Source: Sceloporus undulatus (taxonomy: Eukaryota > Chordata > Lepidosauria > Squamata > Phrynosomatidae). Taken from it: a stretch of 64,000 nt of DNA. Below the pieces are notes generated by a model, which worked only from the letters and a program-made list of their open reading frames with translations, was not told the origin of the DNA and searched no databases. The translations under genes and the position numbers were made by a program. Within the stretch, counting starts at the first letter, position 1, and the number at the start of each line of letters is the position of its first letter. Shown one piece after another: positions 18,592 through 33,500 of the stretch. The stretch spans positions 289,825,918-289,889,917 of the forward strand of contig NC_056523.1 of the NCBI RefSeq assembly GCF_019175285.1, given 5' to 3'.

Positions 18592-21500
18592 CTGAAGAAT
18601 AGGAAAACAAACAATTGCTAACAGTGTAGTACATGCAACTGAGTCCCAAAACAGACGGGCCAAATAGAGCAGCTTCCAGATGCTTTTGAGGCATGGCATT
18701 TTGATGACACATACCCATGATGTAGCCAGAAGCTGCTCCTGCTGGTGGCTCATTTGGGATTGCAGCAGCGACCCACTTCAGAAGCAGGCCACCCAGTCAC
18801 CGCAGCCCTGGGATAATCAGGGCCTGAGCAACTTCTGATCACTCCTTTTGGCCTGTCTGCATCACTCCTGAGACTATGTTACTTCGTAGATGCCTTTCAT
18901 TTCATTTTTTTTCTTTAGAGAGATGTAGTCCAAAATATAAGGACAACACTGATTTGTCCTACAAGATATATCAATACAAATGATAGCCAAGCTGATGGAA
19001 ACCTGAGGCTAAGGTGATGATAAGCCTAATGCTGATAAGGCCTGGTTTAGAGTCTTAAAGACTAAAGCCAATTTCTAAAAACTGAGCCTACAAAGATGAT
19101 GTAAAACCTGAGTAAGAGTTCAACCAGTACACTTTTCTAAAACACAGAAATCACCAATGTGCTAGGGGAAAGAAACGGGTAGCTTTCAACTTCTATGACA
19201 AAATACAGTGGAAACAAATACCAATGTGTGTTTTATATGTAATAGTTAAATGCACCAAGGCTTAGTTCAGAATGGTGAACTTAGTATAATGAGTCCAGTA
19301 TTTTTCCCATGATGTTTTAAAATTGAAGTTCTAATAGCATTTTGCTATTTTCTAATAGCATTTTTACATTAGCAGTTGCACCTTTGATTGCACAGTGGTG
19401 ATGAGGGAAGACAGACAAAACTCGCAAGGTCTGAGCGACCTATTTCTCCAAAACTATACTTGCCTCAGATGTACAGCAACCATGGCCTTTCCTGCCTACT
19501 GCCAACAACTCTGCTGGCTTAGTTACACCAGCAAAGAGCAGCAACAGGATTCTGCTAATCAAAGCCATGTTAAGAAATGATTGTGCCAACAAAATAGAGC
19601 ATAACATTTTAAAACACTGTGTCATTATTTTCCTCACCTTATCAGAAACATTGTCTTCACTGTCTTCAGTGGATTTTACTGAGGAATCCAGGATTATTGG
19701 GACAAGGAGAGTTAAAGTTGCTTCCTCTGAACTTTCTGATGGGAGCTTTGAATCTCCATCCATAACTTCACTAGCTGTTTGTCCTTCAGTTACTATTGAC
19801 ACCTTGATGGCATTTTCCATTAGCTCTCCATTGACTGGCTCAACATCAGTTTCCTAAAATGGCATGTACATATTAAAATGATGCATAGAATATTGTTCAA
19901 TAGAGCCAAGAGCTGTAAATATGGGAGCTTATCACACAATACTGTTATACTGCATTTGCAACTATGTTAGTCCTGTTTCTGCCTGGAGCTTATTGTACAA
20001 CATTACAGCTCTCCTTGTTCTGTACCATTGTTGTTTGGAAAACTGATTATTTTCCCCATTGAAATAATCTGTTCATGACTCCCTATCCCACTATGGCTTA
20101 GTAACCAGTTTGGATGCAAATATTCTAATTTGTTGAGATATTGGGAACACAGCAACATGGTGTAGTTATGTTTTCATTGCTCCTTCCATGTTTTATCAAT
20201 TATTTAGATCAGTGACTCCCAAACTTTAGTCCTCCAAGTGTTTTGGACTTGAGATCCCAGAAGCCCCAGCCAATGTGGCCAACAGTCTGGAATTCTGGGA
20301 TCTGAAGTCAAAAACATCTGGAGAATCACTATTTTAGATTATGGGGTTGAGGGAATTCTTATCAAATTTGCGGATGATACAAAACTGGGAGTGGTAGCTA
20401 ACAAACTGGAAGATAGGAACAGAATTCAAAAAGACCTGATAAACTAGAAAATTGGGAAAAAATTAATAAAATGAAATTCAAGAGACAAATCACAATCATT
20501 GTCTCCTCCATCTTCGCCCGCTCCCTACCTCCTCCTTCCAGTATGTGGAAGGCACACCAAGCTTTCTAGAGGATTCCAAGGATAATCTCTCGAACTGAAG
20601 ATCCCTGAGTATGAAGCACAGAGACCACTAAAAGAAACTCTCCTATATTTTTGTGTTTAGGTGGTGGCAGGGCCTATCTCCTTTTAAAAAAAACGATGAT
20701 GATGTGAGCCTGTCTGAGAGCTGAAAGTGAGATAGCATTATAGTAGACACCATCTAGTGCGTGCTGCTAATATAAATCTGAGTATACCTCTTTATCATCT
20801 TGCTTCTCAGGTGGAGCACATAATTGTGATGTTTCTTGGGTAGGTTGTTTTTGATTTTCTACCAGTATCTCCTGCTCACTTTCAGCCACATTTTCCTCCA
20901 TTTCATCCACCAACTCTTCTGAACTTTCAGATACACGTGCAACAGGTTCCAATCTGTGTAGGGGCAAGAACAACTACTGATATAAAAAGTTCAATAAAAA
21001 CTATGTAATATTGAAATTCATATTATTGGTGTTGCATATTAATTGAATAAGTGAACACAAAGCAGCACCATAATCGGGCAACAGATATCAATTATTATAA
21101 CGTACAGACTATAGGTTAGTCATGCTCTAACTCCATTCACCATTTTAGAGTGTATTGCTTCTCCCCCTCCCCCAGAATCCACAAACCACACTTGATGCAG
21201 ACAAGACTAGGCTGCACATATAAGAAAAACATTGGCCTGTTACAGACAGCCAAAATAAAGCTGCTTCGAGTCACAGTGGAGGTATGGTATTTCAATGATG
21301 CATGCGTCTTAAGAGTCCAGAAGCCACACCAAAGACCACAGAGCCGTGGCTTTGGTTGTGCGATTTCTGGATCTTAGGACGCAGCATCATTGAAAACACC
21401 ATCCTCCACTGTGACTCGAGCACTTAAGCTAGCTTTATTTGGCTGTCTGTAACAGGCCCATTCCCTCTGATTTTTTTTGCTCTTTTGTGTTCAGCCTCCT

Positions 21501-24500
21501 CATCTCATGTTTTTAAGATAACCAAAAAGAGCATCCTAGACATGTCTATTCAGACCCAAGCACCTGGTGAGTTTCATTAGGTTAACTATAATGTTCTGTT
21601 ATTTCTAAACAGACACATACTTGTATTGCACTGTCAGAATCCTGATTAACAATTAGACTGCAAGCTTTCATTAGTATGTTGAATGAATTTTGGTTCTGCT
21701 ATGTTATGGGAAAATGAAGACTTTCCTTTCAACACGGACTGGTAATTTGAGAAATTTCAAGTTTTCACTCCATATTTTTGGTGATATTTAAATTTTAAGT
21801 GATAATCTGATTTTTAAATAAATTTGTGGGGTTTCAACTATTTAAATTGGTTTGTTTCTACCCAAATAATGACCAGCAATAAAAAAAATAATGAAAATAT
21901 CTTCAGAGAACACTATACCTTTGGCACTACTAAAAAATACATCTACACCTGTTTTCTTGCTGTTTGAGAAATGTTTCCTTCTTCACCTTACAGACATTTC
22001 AGATTCTTGCATCTTTTTCCCCCAATTTTGGACGTTCAGATTATTGCTTCGTGTTCGAGTAGAAGTGTTTACGGCATCAATTTCTGGGGGAGGAGACAAA
22101 AACCACACAAGCTAGCTTGTAGTCTGATAAATACTGTAATAAAACTTGAGAATCCAAGCACACCAAATTGCTCTAAAATTATGCTAGTGATGCCTAGAAA
22201 TTAAAGCCTAAAATCGAACAGTTAGTCCCAACGAGAGTACATCCACAGAAACCATGGAACTATAACATGCTGACTCACCACGTTAAGTTCCATTGGTTAG
22301 ATAGATTTATTCTAGCTGGACTAACAACTGGATTAATCCTAGAAGTATTTACAGCAACCCTAGGCATATAAACACCAATGATGGACTCCTAGGAACTGAA
22401 GTAATGTTTCCAGATGTGCTTTAATACACTCCTTTCTAATATTCTGTTATAAACATAGGTTCTTCTTCTTTGGCATCAGCAGAACACAGATTGCTAACAG
22501 GTCTTTATAAATTTTATGTTTGTTGAAGCAACATAAAAAATGCAGACTCCATGTCTGCAGTTGTCCTTCAAAGCGCTGTGGAAAAAGACAACAACAGTAA
22601 CATATCACCCAAATAGTCTGTGTTCCTTAAAACTCTTTTTTTTTCCCGCTACCTTTGGCCCTTATAATGTATTATTGAGGAGGACAACTGTAATAACCCC
22701 AGTTTGGTATGTTATCATGTCTGTACAGAAGCATTCATGATTAAAGTTAAGCGCAGCAAGATTATAAAGCAATAATGCCAATTCTGATGTCACAGCCAGT
22801 AGCTTAAAAACATCTAGAGAACTCATTCTTCTTCCCCCTTCCTAATAAGAGGATGAAGAAAACAGCTTAGGATTTAACAGCAAAGATTCAGTTGGATGGA
22901 TTGATCATACCTTCAGAAGTGCCTTCCATACTATCTACCCATCTTATTTTTGTCAACCTGGAAGAGAAAGCCCACCAACAGGCATGGAGTCAATGTGATG
23001 TTGAAATAACAACAGGTACTTTTCATCCATTCATATTACAATCCATCCTGATTTTCACTAGGTTTTATAACTGTATTCACCGTTTATGTGAAATACCGTG
23101 TACATGAATGAGAACATGGAAAAAAAATCAAGCGTTCATACTTCCTCCATTCACATCTTTCTTTCTTCAATTACATACCAATATCACATTGTAGTATATC
23201 ATTTCTTGATGGCAGCAATGATAATTTTAAACAATTTTTCTCCCCCATGTAGTTTTTGAAGGCTATTAACCATTTGGGACTTATTCTATGCCAAAACTAC
23301 ACGTGGTTGTTTTTGCATAGAAAACATCATTTCTATGCAGGAAAACAACATATATTGTGGAAAATAATATGTTAATGCCGAAATAGTAATTTTGTGCACA
23401 GAAAATGCTGTTTTTCTATGCAAATCAACTATGTGTGAATTTTAACCGACTAAATTCCCCCATACACAGTATTTTTGGTATTATTAGTATTCTCTTGGAA
23501 ACACACACCACACAACCAACTACATGACAGTTTTCTCGCTCCTTCCCTTCTGATACGCTCATATTGTCCTGCTCAAGTTAGTACCTACATAGCTAGCCTG
23601 CAACCTCACTGACTCCTCCCAACTCTTTTGCCCAGCTGCATCCCTAGTTTCAAAGCCCCCCTCCATCATCAGCCAGGATGTTTCAATCCATTGCCTAACT
23701 TTTCTGTTTAAATTGACCCCTAGACATGAGATTTTGACTTGAAAGTATCTTGCAAGAACTTGAGACTTTGGAGTAAAAGACATACTATATCATTGGTTAC
23801 AGATAGGGTTAAGTAAAATATGGACAACCTTGTCCCAGGCTCAATACAAAGTGTTGGTTATTCCACCCTAAGCCCTACATGGCTTGGGCCCGAGTTCACT
23901 TGAGGGAGCGCCTCTCCCCCCCACAATCCACCCCTGCACTCTCAGAACAACAGGGAAATATTTTTTAGAGTGCCTCGGGTGGAGACGACAACAACTCACC
24001 AAAGGACATTTCGTCGACACGCTCGGACCCTCTGGAATAAACTTCCAGACGAAATCCGGCTCTATTCCACCTTGGATGCCTTTAAGAAGGCCATTGAAGA
24101 CTCTTTATTTTGGTTGCATACCCTCCTGACCCCTGTAGAATGCTATTCCCTGATCGAAAGTTCATTTTAGGATCTGACTGATAGATTTGTATCTTGCTGT
24201 TTTGTATGTAGATTTTAAAAATGTTTATTGAATTGCAATGCCTATTTATGATTATTGTGTTACATGTTGTTATACTTCTGCATCATTTTTTTTGAGAAAC
24301 TGTGAAACTGCTAAACCCTTCTATTGATCTGCGGAAAAAGCAGTATAAAAATAAAGTTTTTATTATTATTTATTATTTTTTCCCTAAACAGGGTGATTTT
24401 TTACTACTACCCCCCCCCAAACATACAAAATAGTACAAAAATGAAGTGGTTTTGCCCTCTCTACCCTCTAACACATATGCATGCACCCATACACACATGT

Positions 24501-27500
24501 ACATCTATAAAATAAGCCAAGCCGCCAAGCAAGAGTGATTCTTTATTCCTGTGCAATCTACCAGTGGCTGCAGAGGCAAACATGGTCATAACCTTGGCTG
24601 TTGCCCACCCCTGAAGATACCACCTAAAGGGTGAGAGAATAAACTCGAGAAAAAATTATTTTTAATACAACGGCCCCCAGAAGTTTAAAAGTGACATGAA
24701 ACTTTAAAAAAAAAACAAAGCATTCTAAAATAACACAGTGCTAGCAGCTTGTGTACCTACACTTTGAAGTGTTTCACTGGGTTCAGCTGTTTGCTGATCT
24801 GCTAAGCTGTGGTCCACGGCAGTCTGCAGAAATCCATCCTCCTTCTGGGAAATATGACTTTCTTTCAGTGAGCCCTCTGTTTATTACAAAGTTCAGAAGA
24901 GTTAATACTTTTTAAAAAACATTTCTCCAATCAGCAATCATACTGGCCTGAATACACTGTATCTGTTTTCAAAAGCTAAGCCAGGTAGGACCTCATTAGT
25001 ACTTGCATGAAGGACCACCAGGAAAAAAATAGAGCTTTCCCAACAGGAAAGGAGTTCTCATACACAAGCCATTTCACACACTAACATGCTACTTTCTCTC
25101 CAAGCTTTCTTGATTTCAACAGCCTAATTCATAGTCAGGATGGTGTAGCAGTTTGAGTTTAATTCAGCAGCCTAATTCAGGAGCAAAGTGAGGCCTCTTG
25201 TTGCTTATCTTAGACAACTGGAAATCAGAAATCTTGATCGTTGCACTGTAAATCATATGGAGATCAGCGAAAAATTCTGATCTATCTGCTGAGCCATCAT
25301 ACCTTTGTATTTTAAAGTTTCTCTCTGCAATATGCTAGCTATAGGTGTTCTCTGGTGCCAATGACCTATTCCTTCAACTTCCCACAGAAGGTCATGATCC
25401 CCAGGGTACCTTTCAAAGTATTTCTGGCAAGCTAGAAAAAATATGAAGCAAAAAAGAAACAAGTTCAGCATGTGTATAACATCGATACAAAGAAAAGAGG
25501 CTTATTCAAGAGATAGCTATCTTTTGTTTTCTTTCCTCTTTTGTTTTCCAAAACATACTTCATGCCTTTATCCAAAAGGCACATATTTTAAATTTAGAGA
25601 GAATCTAAGAAACTGGTGAAATAAATTCCTTCCTATAAAAGTTGCATAGACATTTACTATTTTGTGTAAGATATATCACATGTGTGTGTATATTCACTCT
25701 TACCTTTCTTTTATTGCTACCATTACAAATGATATAGGTATGATATAGATATAGTATGATATATAGAATGATATAGATATAGCAGCTCTGGTGCCACTAT
25801 ACATACCAGCATGCATGAAAGATGTGAGTGGGAACCGGAGGCCCAATGCATCTTCTGTGAAAGAATCTACAAAATCTTCCAGCATCAGTAGCCCAAAGTC
25901 TTTTTCTCGATGTTTCTTTCTCACAAACATTGTGTCCAGGACTGGAAGCTGGTAGCTCTGGGTAAGAAAGGCACTACATATGCTTCCTGCAATTATAACA
26001 GCAGCTCTGATTAGCATTCCTGGAAGGATTTATACTTATGTGCCAATGGTGTTTCCTAAAAGAAGACTAAACATATCATTTACTTTGCTGTTCATGTATT
26101 TCAGAACCATTATTATAGTTTCTACAATTATGGACTGGATCACTCAAGATTTTGAAACGTATAAAATAAATCCAATTGTTAGTTCTAACTAGAGTCAATT
26201 CATCAAGCCAACAGGATTTATATAAAAGTGATCTAACATGCCTTTCACTGCTACAAAGGCAATAGTGCTTTAGTTTACTCATTCTTTTCCTTTGCCTTTT
26301 GGGTTCAAATTAGATATAAATTCTGCATTAGTTAACCCTGGCAAGAACCAACATTCCCCTTTTTACTCCTCCCATAAGCATCCTGGCCTAAATCCAACTA
26401 CTAGTCCCAACTAAAGCAGACCAACTAAATCTGTCACTGAATGTATGCCAACACTTATGTCAACAGTTTCGTTTAGCAGGTCTACTCTAGTGAGGGACTA
26501 ATAACTGGATACAAGCTCCAGGGACCTATGTAGGCCACATCATCACCACCACATGTATCCAGAATGATGGGTGTAAAATAACATGGTTGGGAGGAGGGCT
26601 GGATGTGCCTTATTTTAAAGAAAAATATTCCTAGAGCAGAGATGAGGAACTGTAGCAGGAGTGGGGAGCAATATTCTGCCCCTTGAGTCTGCCAGGACCT
26701 GCACAGACTGCCAAAAAACAAGAAAAAACACAGAATGGCCAGAATCCCACTTCTGATTTAGAAAAATGATTATATCTTTAATATTAAACAATGCTATATT
26801 GAAAGAGTGAGTTGCTGCTCCTAGAGATTTCCACTTTTTTGGGGGGAGGCAGAAAAAGGATGGTGGTTCAAGTAGCCTAGAAGGTTTAAAGCCCACAGAC
26901 ACACCTTTGGGCCACACGTTGCCACCACTGCTTCAGAACATCTCAGGTGGCAGATATACTGTAAGTAGAGATGTCAAACTTTGAACAGATGGTATGCAAA
27001 ATGACCTACGTCTATACTCATGTAAAAGTAAAAAAAAAATACTACAAAATTGACCCAAAAAACTGGGTCAACTTATACATAAATCAATACGGTAACAAGA
27101 TGGCAGGGAGAGTGATTGTTCATTCCCCAAGCCTCTTCTCAGCCCAATTGCCTCTGGAGGGGACAGCCAGGCTGGGAAGACATAAGAAGAGGGAGCAGAA
27201 CATCCTTTATATCCACGGTCACATGCCCTTAACTTACTCTTAACTTACCCACAGGTCATATAAAAATCCAGAATTTTGGCCCCAAAACCTACCCTTGACT
27301 TATACACGAGGTCAACCTATACACGATTATATACAGTACTATGGTGCCTTATCCTCACCAGACCCAGTTTTTTATGGCAACAAACAAAACAGAACACAAT
27401 CTTGCTTGCATTTTAAATTTCCTGGAGATAATTTTGTAAAAACCACCAATGAGAGGGTATAATTTAAAAACAGATTTAAAATCCCCAACATCAACTGTAA

Positions 27501-30500
27501 GTAATACATTTACTTTGAAATGTATCCTCATTCAAAAAGACCAGGATATCAACTTCCCTTCCATCCCACTTTGCCACCTGCTTGCTGTTTTCCCTCAAGA
27601 ATTGGCAAGTAAAAGCAAAGAAGAGGTCCATCTGGCCAAATATCAAGTTTCCAACTGTCATCAAGGCCCTATAATTTGTTGCTCCTGGCAACCCATTTCC
27701 TAAGAAATTAATTCCAAGTCCAAAGCGAGAACTGTGACAAATTCACTATAGTCTCTATTATATGCCTGCAAGTGATGTAAATACTACTGTTGTTGTTGTT
27801 GTTGTTTTAAAAAAAACTTCTCCAGCACCACAGCTCAAATGAGTTTATTTTCTTTCTGCGAGCTTTCTCCGCTGTCCAGCTCTTGCAACTGTACATGGTG
27901 ACAGGGAATACAATGGCTTAGACAATTCTAATTTTAGTATAGTTTTCATGGCTGTCTTTCCCATTCCTAGTCTTCTTATTTCTTGTTTGCAGTCTCTGTT
28001 CTGATCCCTGTTTGATCCCAGGTACATGAAATCTTTAATTATTTCAATTTCCTCATTACCTAGGTTGAATTTCTGTAGATCCTCTGTGGACATTATTTTT
28101 ATTTTGTTCATGTTCAGCAGTAAACCTGCTTTTGCACTTTCTCCCTTGACCTTCCTTAGTAATTGTCCCAGGTCTATGAAGTTTTCCGCTGGTATATTGT
28201 GTCTTTTTAGAGAATTGCAAACTGCCTTGAGTCCCAATTGGGGAAAAGATGTGATATAAATAATTACAATTCACCATTATGGCTATAGTTTTTGTCCAGT
28301 GATCTAAAAAGATGGATTTGTTTCTGTCTGTCTTGCATCAAAATGACTATTTGTAGTTTTATTTTAAAGCATGGTCTTACCTGGGAGCTTAACAGAATAA
28401 AAGCCAATCGCCTCTCCTTTCTTCCATAGAATCTTTGCATAATCATGGCTACCATGACAAAGGAAGGGAAATTCATTTTTCTCAATCTCTTGTTTGCGAT
28501 AAATTATTCTGTTTAGCACGTAAAGAACCACTCTCTCCCCAATAGACTTTACCTATATAAAACACAAAAGAGAATATGACCAAATCAATCAAACACAGAA
28601 GATATACATGGTAGTACATGTAACATTAAACATTACAACATTCTAGAGAAACACTATGAACTGATTTGAAGTGGTTTAATCCTTCTAACTTTTGTTTTGG
28701 GAAAGGAGTGCTCTAGGCAGCTCCTTTTTTGCGGCGTCGTAAAGGCTGCAATGCAGCCCTATGATGCCACTTCTGCTGATAGGCATCTGCACACTGCACC
28801 ACACACAATAGTAGGGCTGGGTGCATCTGGACGGCCAGCCCTATCTATCCCTAATTTTGGCCCCAGGGCTCCACAAAGCACCCATCTACACCGGCCCTAT
28901 ATCTCTCGATATGAACCTGCCAGTTTCACGATCCACAGGTGAGGACTTTCTCTTGGTGCTGCTACCATCATGGGCTTGCTTGGTGCGGATATATAAGATT
29001 AAGAGAAAGAGCCTTCTCAGTGGCTGCTCCCCTGCTCTGTGCTAGGCTGGTCCCTTCCCTGCTCTCCTTTCACCAACAAAGACCTTTTTTTATTTACACA
29101 AATATTTCATGTATATTGCTCAGGAGAGGTTTCTAAGGGGTGCTTTGTTTTTTAACTTTTGTATACCTTTAAAATTATTGAATACTGTTTGAATGTGATA
29201 ATTTTTAATTATTTTTTATTTTTAATTGATTCTTTTTGTGAGCTGCCATGAGTCCAACTCCAGGTGAAAGGGAGCCTAGCCTATATATTATTAAAGACAT
29301 ACTAGTTGTTGATGGCTGTAACCCAGAGTAAAGCCAAAAGCACCAGAATCAAACAACAATTCTCCTAGATAGATTGTCTCCATCCTTTCTGTCTAATTTG
29401 GCCAAATCCTTACAGGATGTCACTGGACTCCAACGCAAAAAAGACTAAAGCCTGCATCCTCTATTCCTATGAATCTCATCCCCAAAACTAATGTTCAGTA
29501 TCCAAAAACAAGCATTTAGGAGCTGAATCAAGAACAAAATAAATAAAATAAATAAATAAATAAAATTTTTACTTCTATCCTGCTTTTTGCCAGGCAATCA
29601 AAGCGGCTTACAACAGGTTAAAATACAGCCATATATACATAATGCCCTCCCTTAAAACAAGGTTAAACAATGTAAGATTAAAAACTACATATTAAAACCG
29701 ACTAAGCTAAATGAAAATCATCATGGGCAGAGTTCACTGGACGGGAAGTCTTATTTGTGGCCGAGCATTTATTCCGGGAAGGCTTGCCGGAAGAGATCCG
29801 TCTTAATGGCCTTTTTAAAGCTCTAGATCGGTGATTTGACAGATCTCGTCCGGCAGGCCAGTCCATAAGTTCGGAGCGGCTGCAGAGAATGTCCTCTGGG
29901 AGGTCACCGTCAACCTGGTCTTTAAGGGCTGTAATAAATTCCTCCCAGAGGACCTGAGGGTAAGGGGCGGATTATATGGAAGCAGGCGATCCCTTAGATA
30001 GTTTGGACCCAAGCCATGTAAGGCTTTAAAGGTGATAACCAACACCTTGTACTTAATAATGTGATTGCACATGCATGCGCACACACGCACACATGCAAAA
30101 CCTAAACTGTAAGAAGGGTGAAGATTATTTTTCAAGGGTAGAGAATTAGGAATAGAATATATGGGAACCGTGAGAATACAGTGGTACCTCGGGATACGAA
30201 ATACCCAGTTACGAAATTTTCGGGATACGGAAAAAAATCCCATAGGAATTATTGTTTCGGATTACGAATGTTTTTTCGGGTTACGAAAAAACTTTTTGGT
30301 GGCTTTTTCTTTTTTGTCGCTTTTTCGACACGGAATCGCGGCTTTTCCCCATTAGCGCGATGGGCAATTCGGCTACGAGGCTTTTAGGGTTACGAATAGC
30401 GGCCGCGTTACGAATTAATTTCGTAACCCGAGGCACAGACTGTTATACATCCTCCCTCTGAATTCACGGGGGGATCCCCCTGCGAATTTGGAATCCACAG

Positions 30501-33500
30501 ATACTCAAGACCTATAAGCTTGAGGACCGTGCGCGCCATTAACTTTAATGGAGGCCACCCCTCCACAAATAATCAAAACCACAGATTTCAAGTCCATGAA
30601 AACGGAGGGGGACTGCTGTCAAACAGAGATAAGGAAGCCAATTAGCCTTAATCTAAATACACACAAGAAGCACCCACAAAGCCAGGACCTCAGGACCAAC
30701 TGACAAGACATAGACCAGTGAAGACAAAATAGGGTTCTGAGAACACAGGATCTAATTCAATTTTACTGCAAACCAACCACAGTTTCAAACGGGCTCAGTT
30801 AACCAACAGAAACCATAAAGATCCAAACCATAAAGGTACTCGCAAATATTAAGGTTCCCACCGGCTGATGTAGTGGTCTGAGTGTTGGACTATAGCCCTG
30901 GAGATCAGAATTTGATTCCCTGCTCAGCGTAAACCCACTTGGTAACCTTGGGCAAGTCACACACTCTTGCCTCTGAGGATGGCAATGGCAAGCCCCTCTG
31001 AAGAAACTTGCCAAGAAAAACCCTATGATACTTCACTTCTGTTGCTGTTGTATATGCCCTCAAGTTAACCTCAACTCATGGTGATCCTGTGGATGAGCAA
31101 AAATGACTTGGAGCACACAGAACAACCAGAACTCGCATGAGTCATAATTTGTATAATGAGCATTTCATTGATTCCTTGAGAAACTCAAAATAAGAAATAG
31201 CACAAATGACAGGAATACACCAAGGAGGAAGATGACCTCACTGCATCGTGAATCATCAGTAGGCCATCTTGAATTTGAATTGTTTATATGCTTTTTAGTA
31301 GAGTCAACTGCTTGCTGATTATTTGTAGCATGAACACAGCTCAAACAAACAGCCCACATGAACAACAGACACAATTCTATTACAAGTAAATCTGAGCTAT
31401 TCACATTCTGAATACATTTCACATCTCCTCTATTGAAGTTAATTGATCTACGAAGTCTAAAAACAGCACTCAAATGTATTTAAATGTAACAACACACGTA
31501 CCCGTAGAAGTCCTTCTCTAGAGGAGCAGTGTTCTCAAAATATCTCTATGGTCCACCACTGATCAGCAAGGAATAGAGCAACAGCTTGAATGAGAAAAAA
31601 AGATTATGAAATGGGGGGGGGGTTAATTTTTTTAAAAAAATTAATTTTCTTGATGTCAAAAGCAGAGAAACAAGTAATCCACTCTTTGTGCTAATATAAG
31701 TGATACTTTATGCAAAACTGCAAAATCAATTTTTGCCAGATATGCAGTCACAAATTTAAACTACTTTCTTAGAAGCAGTGAGGCAGTCAATGTTCTTAAG
31801 CAGAAGCCAGATTTTAGTGACCACCCATAGCTCAAATTTCCACATTAATCCTTTTTTAAAACTATTAATTAATTCTACATGGAACACACAAAAGAAGTCT
31901 TACACTAAAATATACAAAAGTTAATGACAATAAAAACTGCATTTACATAAAGCCACACTCCTCCACCTCAAAAAACAATTACAGGCATAATCAATTTGTC
32001 TAAGGCTATATTTTTTAAATGGCCAATAACTTCCTCTAAAATGTTTGAAAAAGATAATCATCATTCTCGTACTGAAAAAGTGATAATGTTGGGGCCAGGT
32101 AGGCATCTGTGGAGTGAATGTTCAAATGTGTGAAGGGACACAACGTAAAATACCCTTTCCCTACTCACCACCCTCATAAACTCATGAAGGTACTTGGGAA
32201 AGCATGGACCAGAAAACGGTCAGCTGGGGAGCAATGTGGGGTTAGGGGCAGCTGATTGGCCTTCACAATTGCACTGCAATGTGACTCTAGTTTGGAGAAA
32301 CAACCAACTATGGTATGTGAACTGCCCGGAGTTCGCATTTGCCCCTCTCCACATCCCCACCCTTGCTATGCCACAAGGAAACAGGTTTAAAGCTTCAATT
32401 CTTTCTAAACTACAACCTTTCCACTTCATCTAAACCTGGGAATGGCACTATGGTTCACAACCCCAGGAACTAAAACTTTAGATCAGGGGTAGGCAACCTG
32501 CGGCCCGCGAGCCGGATGTTGGCCCGGCAAGGCCTTGGGAGGCCCCCGCCCGTCCTGCCGCCATTGCCGCCGGATTGGCCTCTCGCGTGAGGGCGTGGGC
32601 CTTTGGCCTATCAGGGGAGGCGGGCAAGGGGGGGCAAGCGGCAGGCAAGGGGGGCAATTGTCTATAGAAGCCTCCAAAACATGCATTTATAATTAAAAAA
32701 ATAAAAATCAGCAATTTTTTTGGTGTGTCCTCCATTTTAAAAAAGTGTCCTCCATTTGAAAATTTTGTCCTACTTTGTCCCGGTTTATTTATTTAATACA
32801 TTTTTTTAATTATTTAATTTTTATTTTTTGGGCTTGGCCCCCCCGTTGTCTGAGGGACAGCAACCCAGCCCCCGGCTCAAAAAGGTTGCCTACTGCTTTA
32901 GATCTACTCCTCTCATGTAAGTAAGGGGAATGTATAAACACAAGACTCATGTTTATTACAATCATGTGGTTTGCTGTTATAGCTAAACCAGACCACTGTC
33001 TTGTTGTTCCCATTAATGGGAAACTCCTCCACTTTCCAGAATTTGGGGGAAAGACATGGCAGTACTGTATCATCCAGCTGCCAAGGAAAACGCCATATAA
33101 TAAATGGGAATTATGGCCTGTTACAGACCGGCCAAAATAAAGCTGCTTCGAGTCACTTTGGAGGTATGATATTTCAATGATGCATGCATCCTAAGGTCCA
33201 AAAGCCACACCAAAGCCACCTCCAGTCCAGAATAATAATCCTAAAGAATAATCCTAGGACTGGAGTGCAGCGTTGCTGCAGCTTCCAGACTCGTAGGATG
33301 CATGCATCATTTGAAATACCATACTCCAAAGTGACTCGAAGCAGCTTTATTTTGGCCTGTCTGTAACAGGCCTATATCATCCATAGCAGCTCACAAAGCC
33401 ACCCATGCAATAGTGGACTAGTACATTGCTACTCAAAGTGGTAGACTGCACATTAGTGTCAGTTCCTGAGTTTTCAGGAAAGAAAAAAATAATTGTAGAT

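Noticed and set aside
31535-31537. TGA as a selenocysteine codon in FAM169A
   Set aside because: No selenoprotein is known in this family, no selenocysteine-insertion element was recognised, and the local frame behaviour points to small length changes instead.
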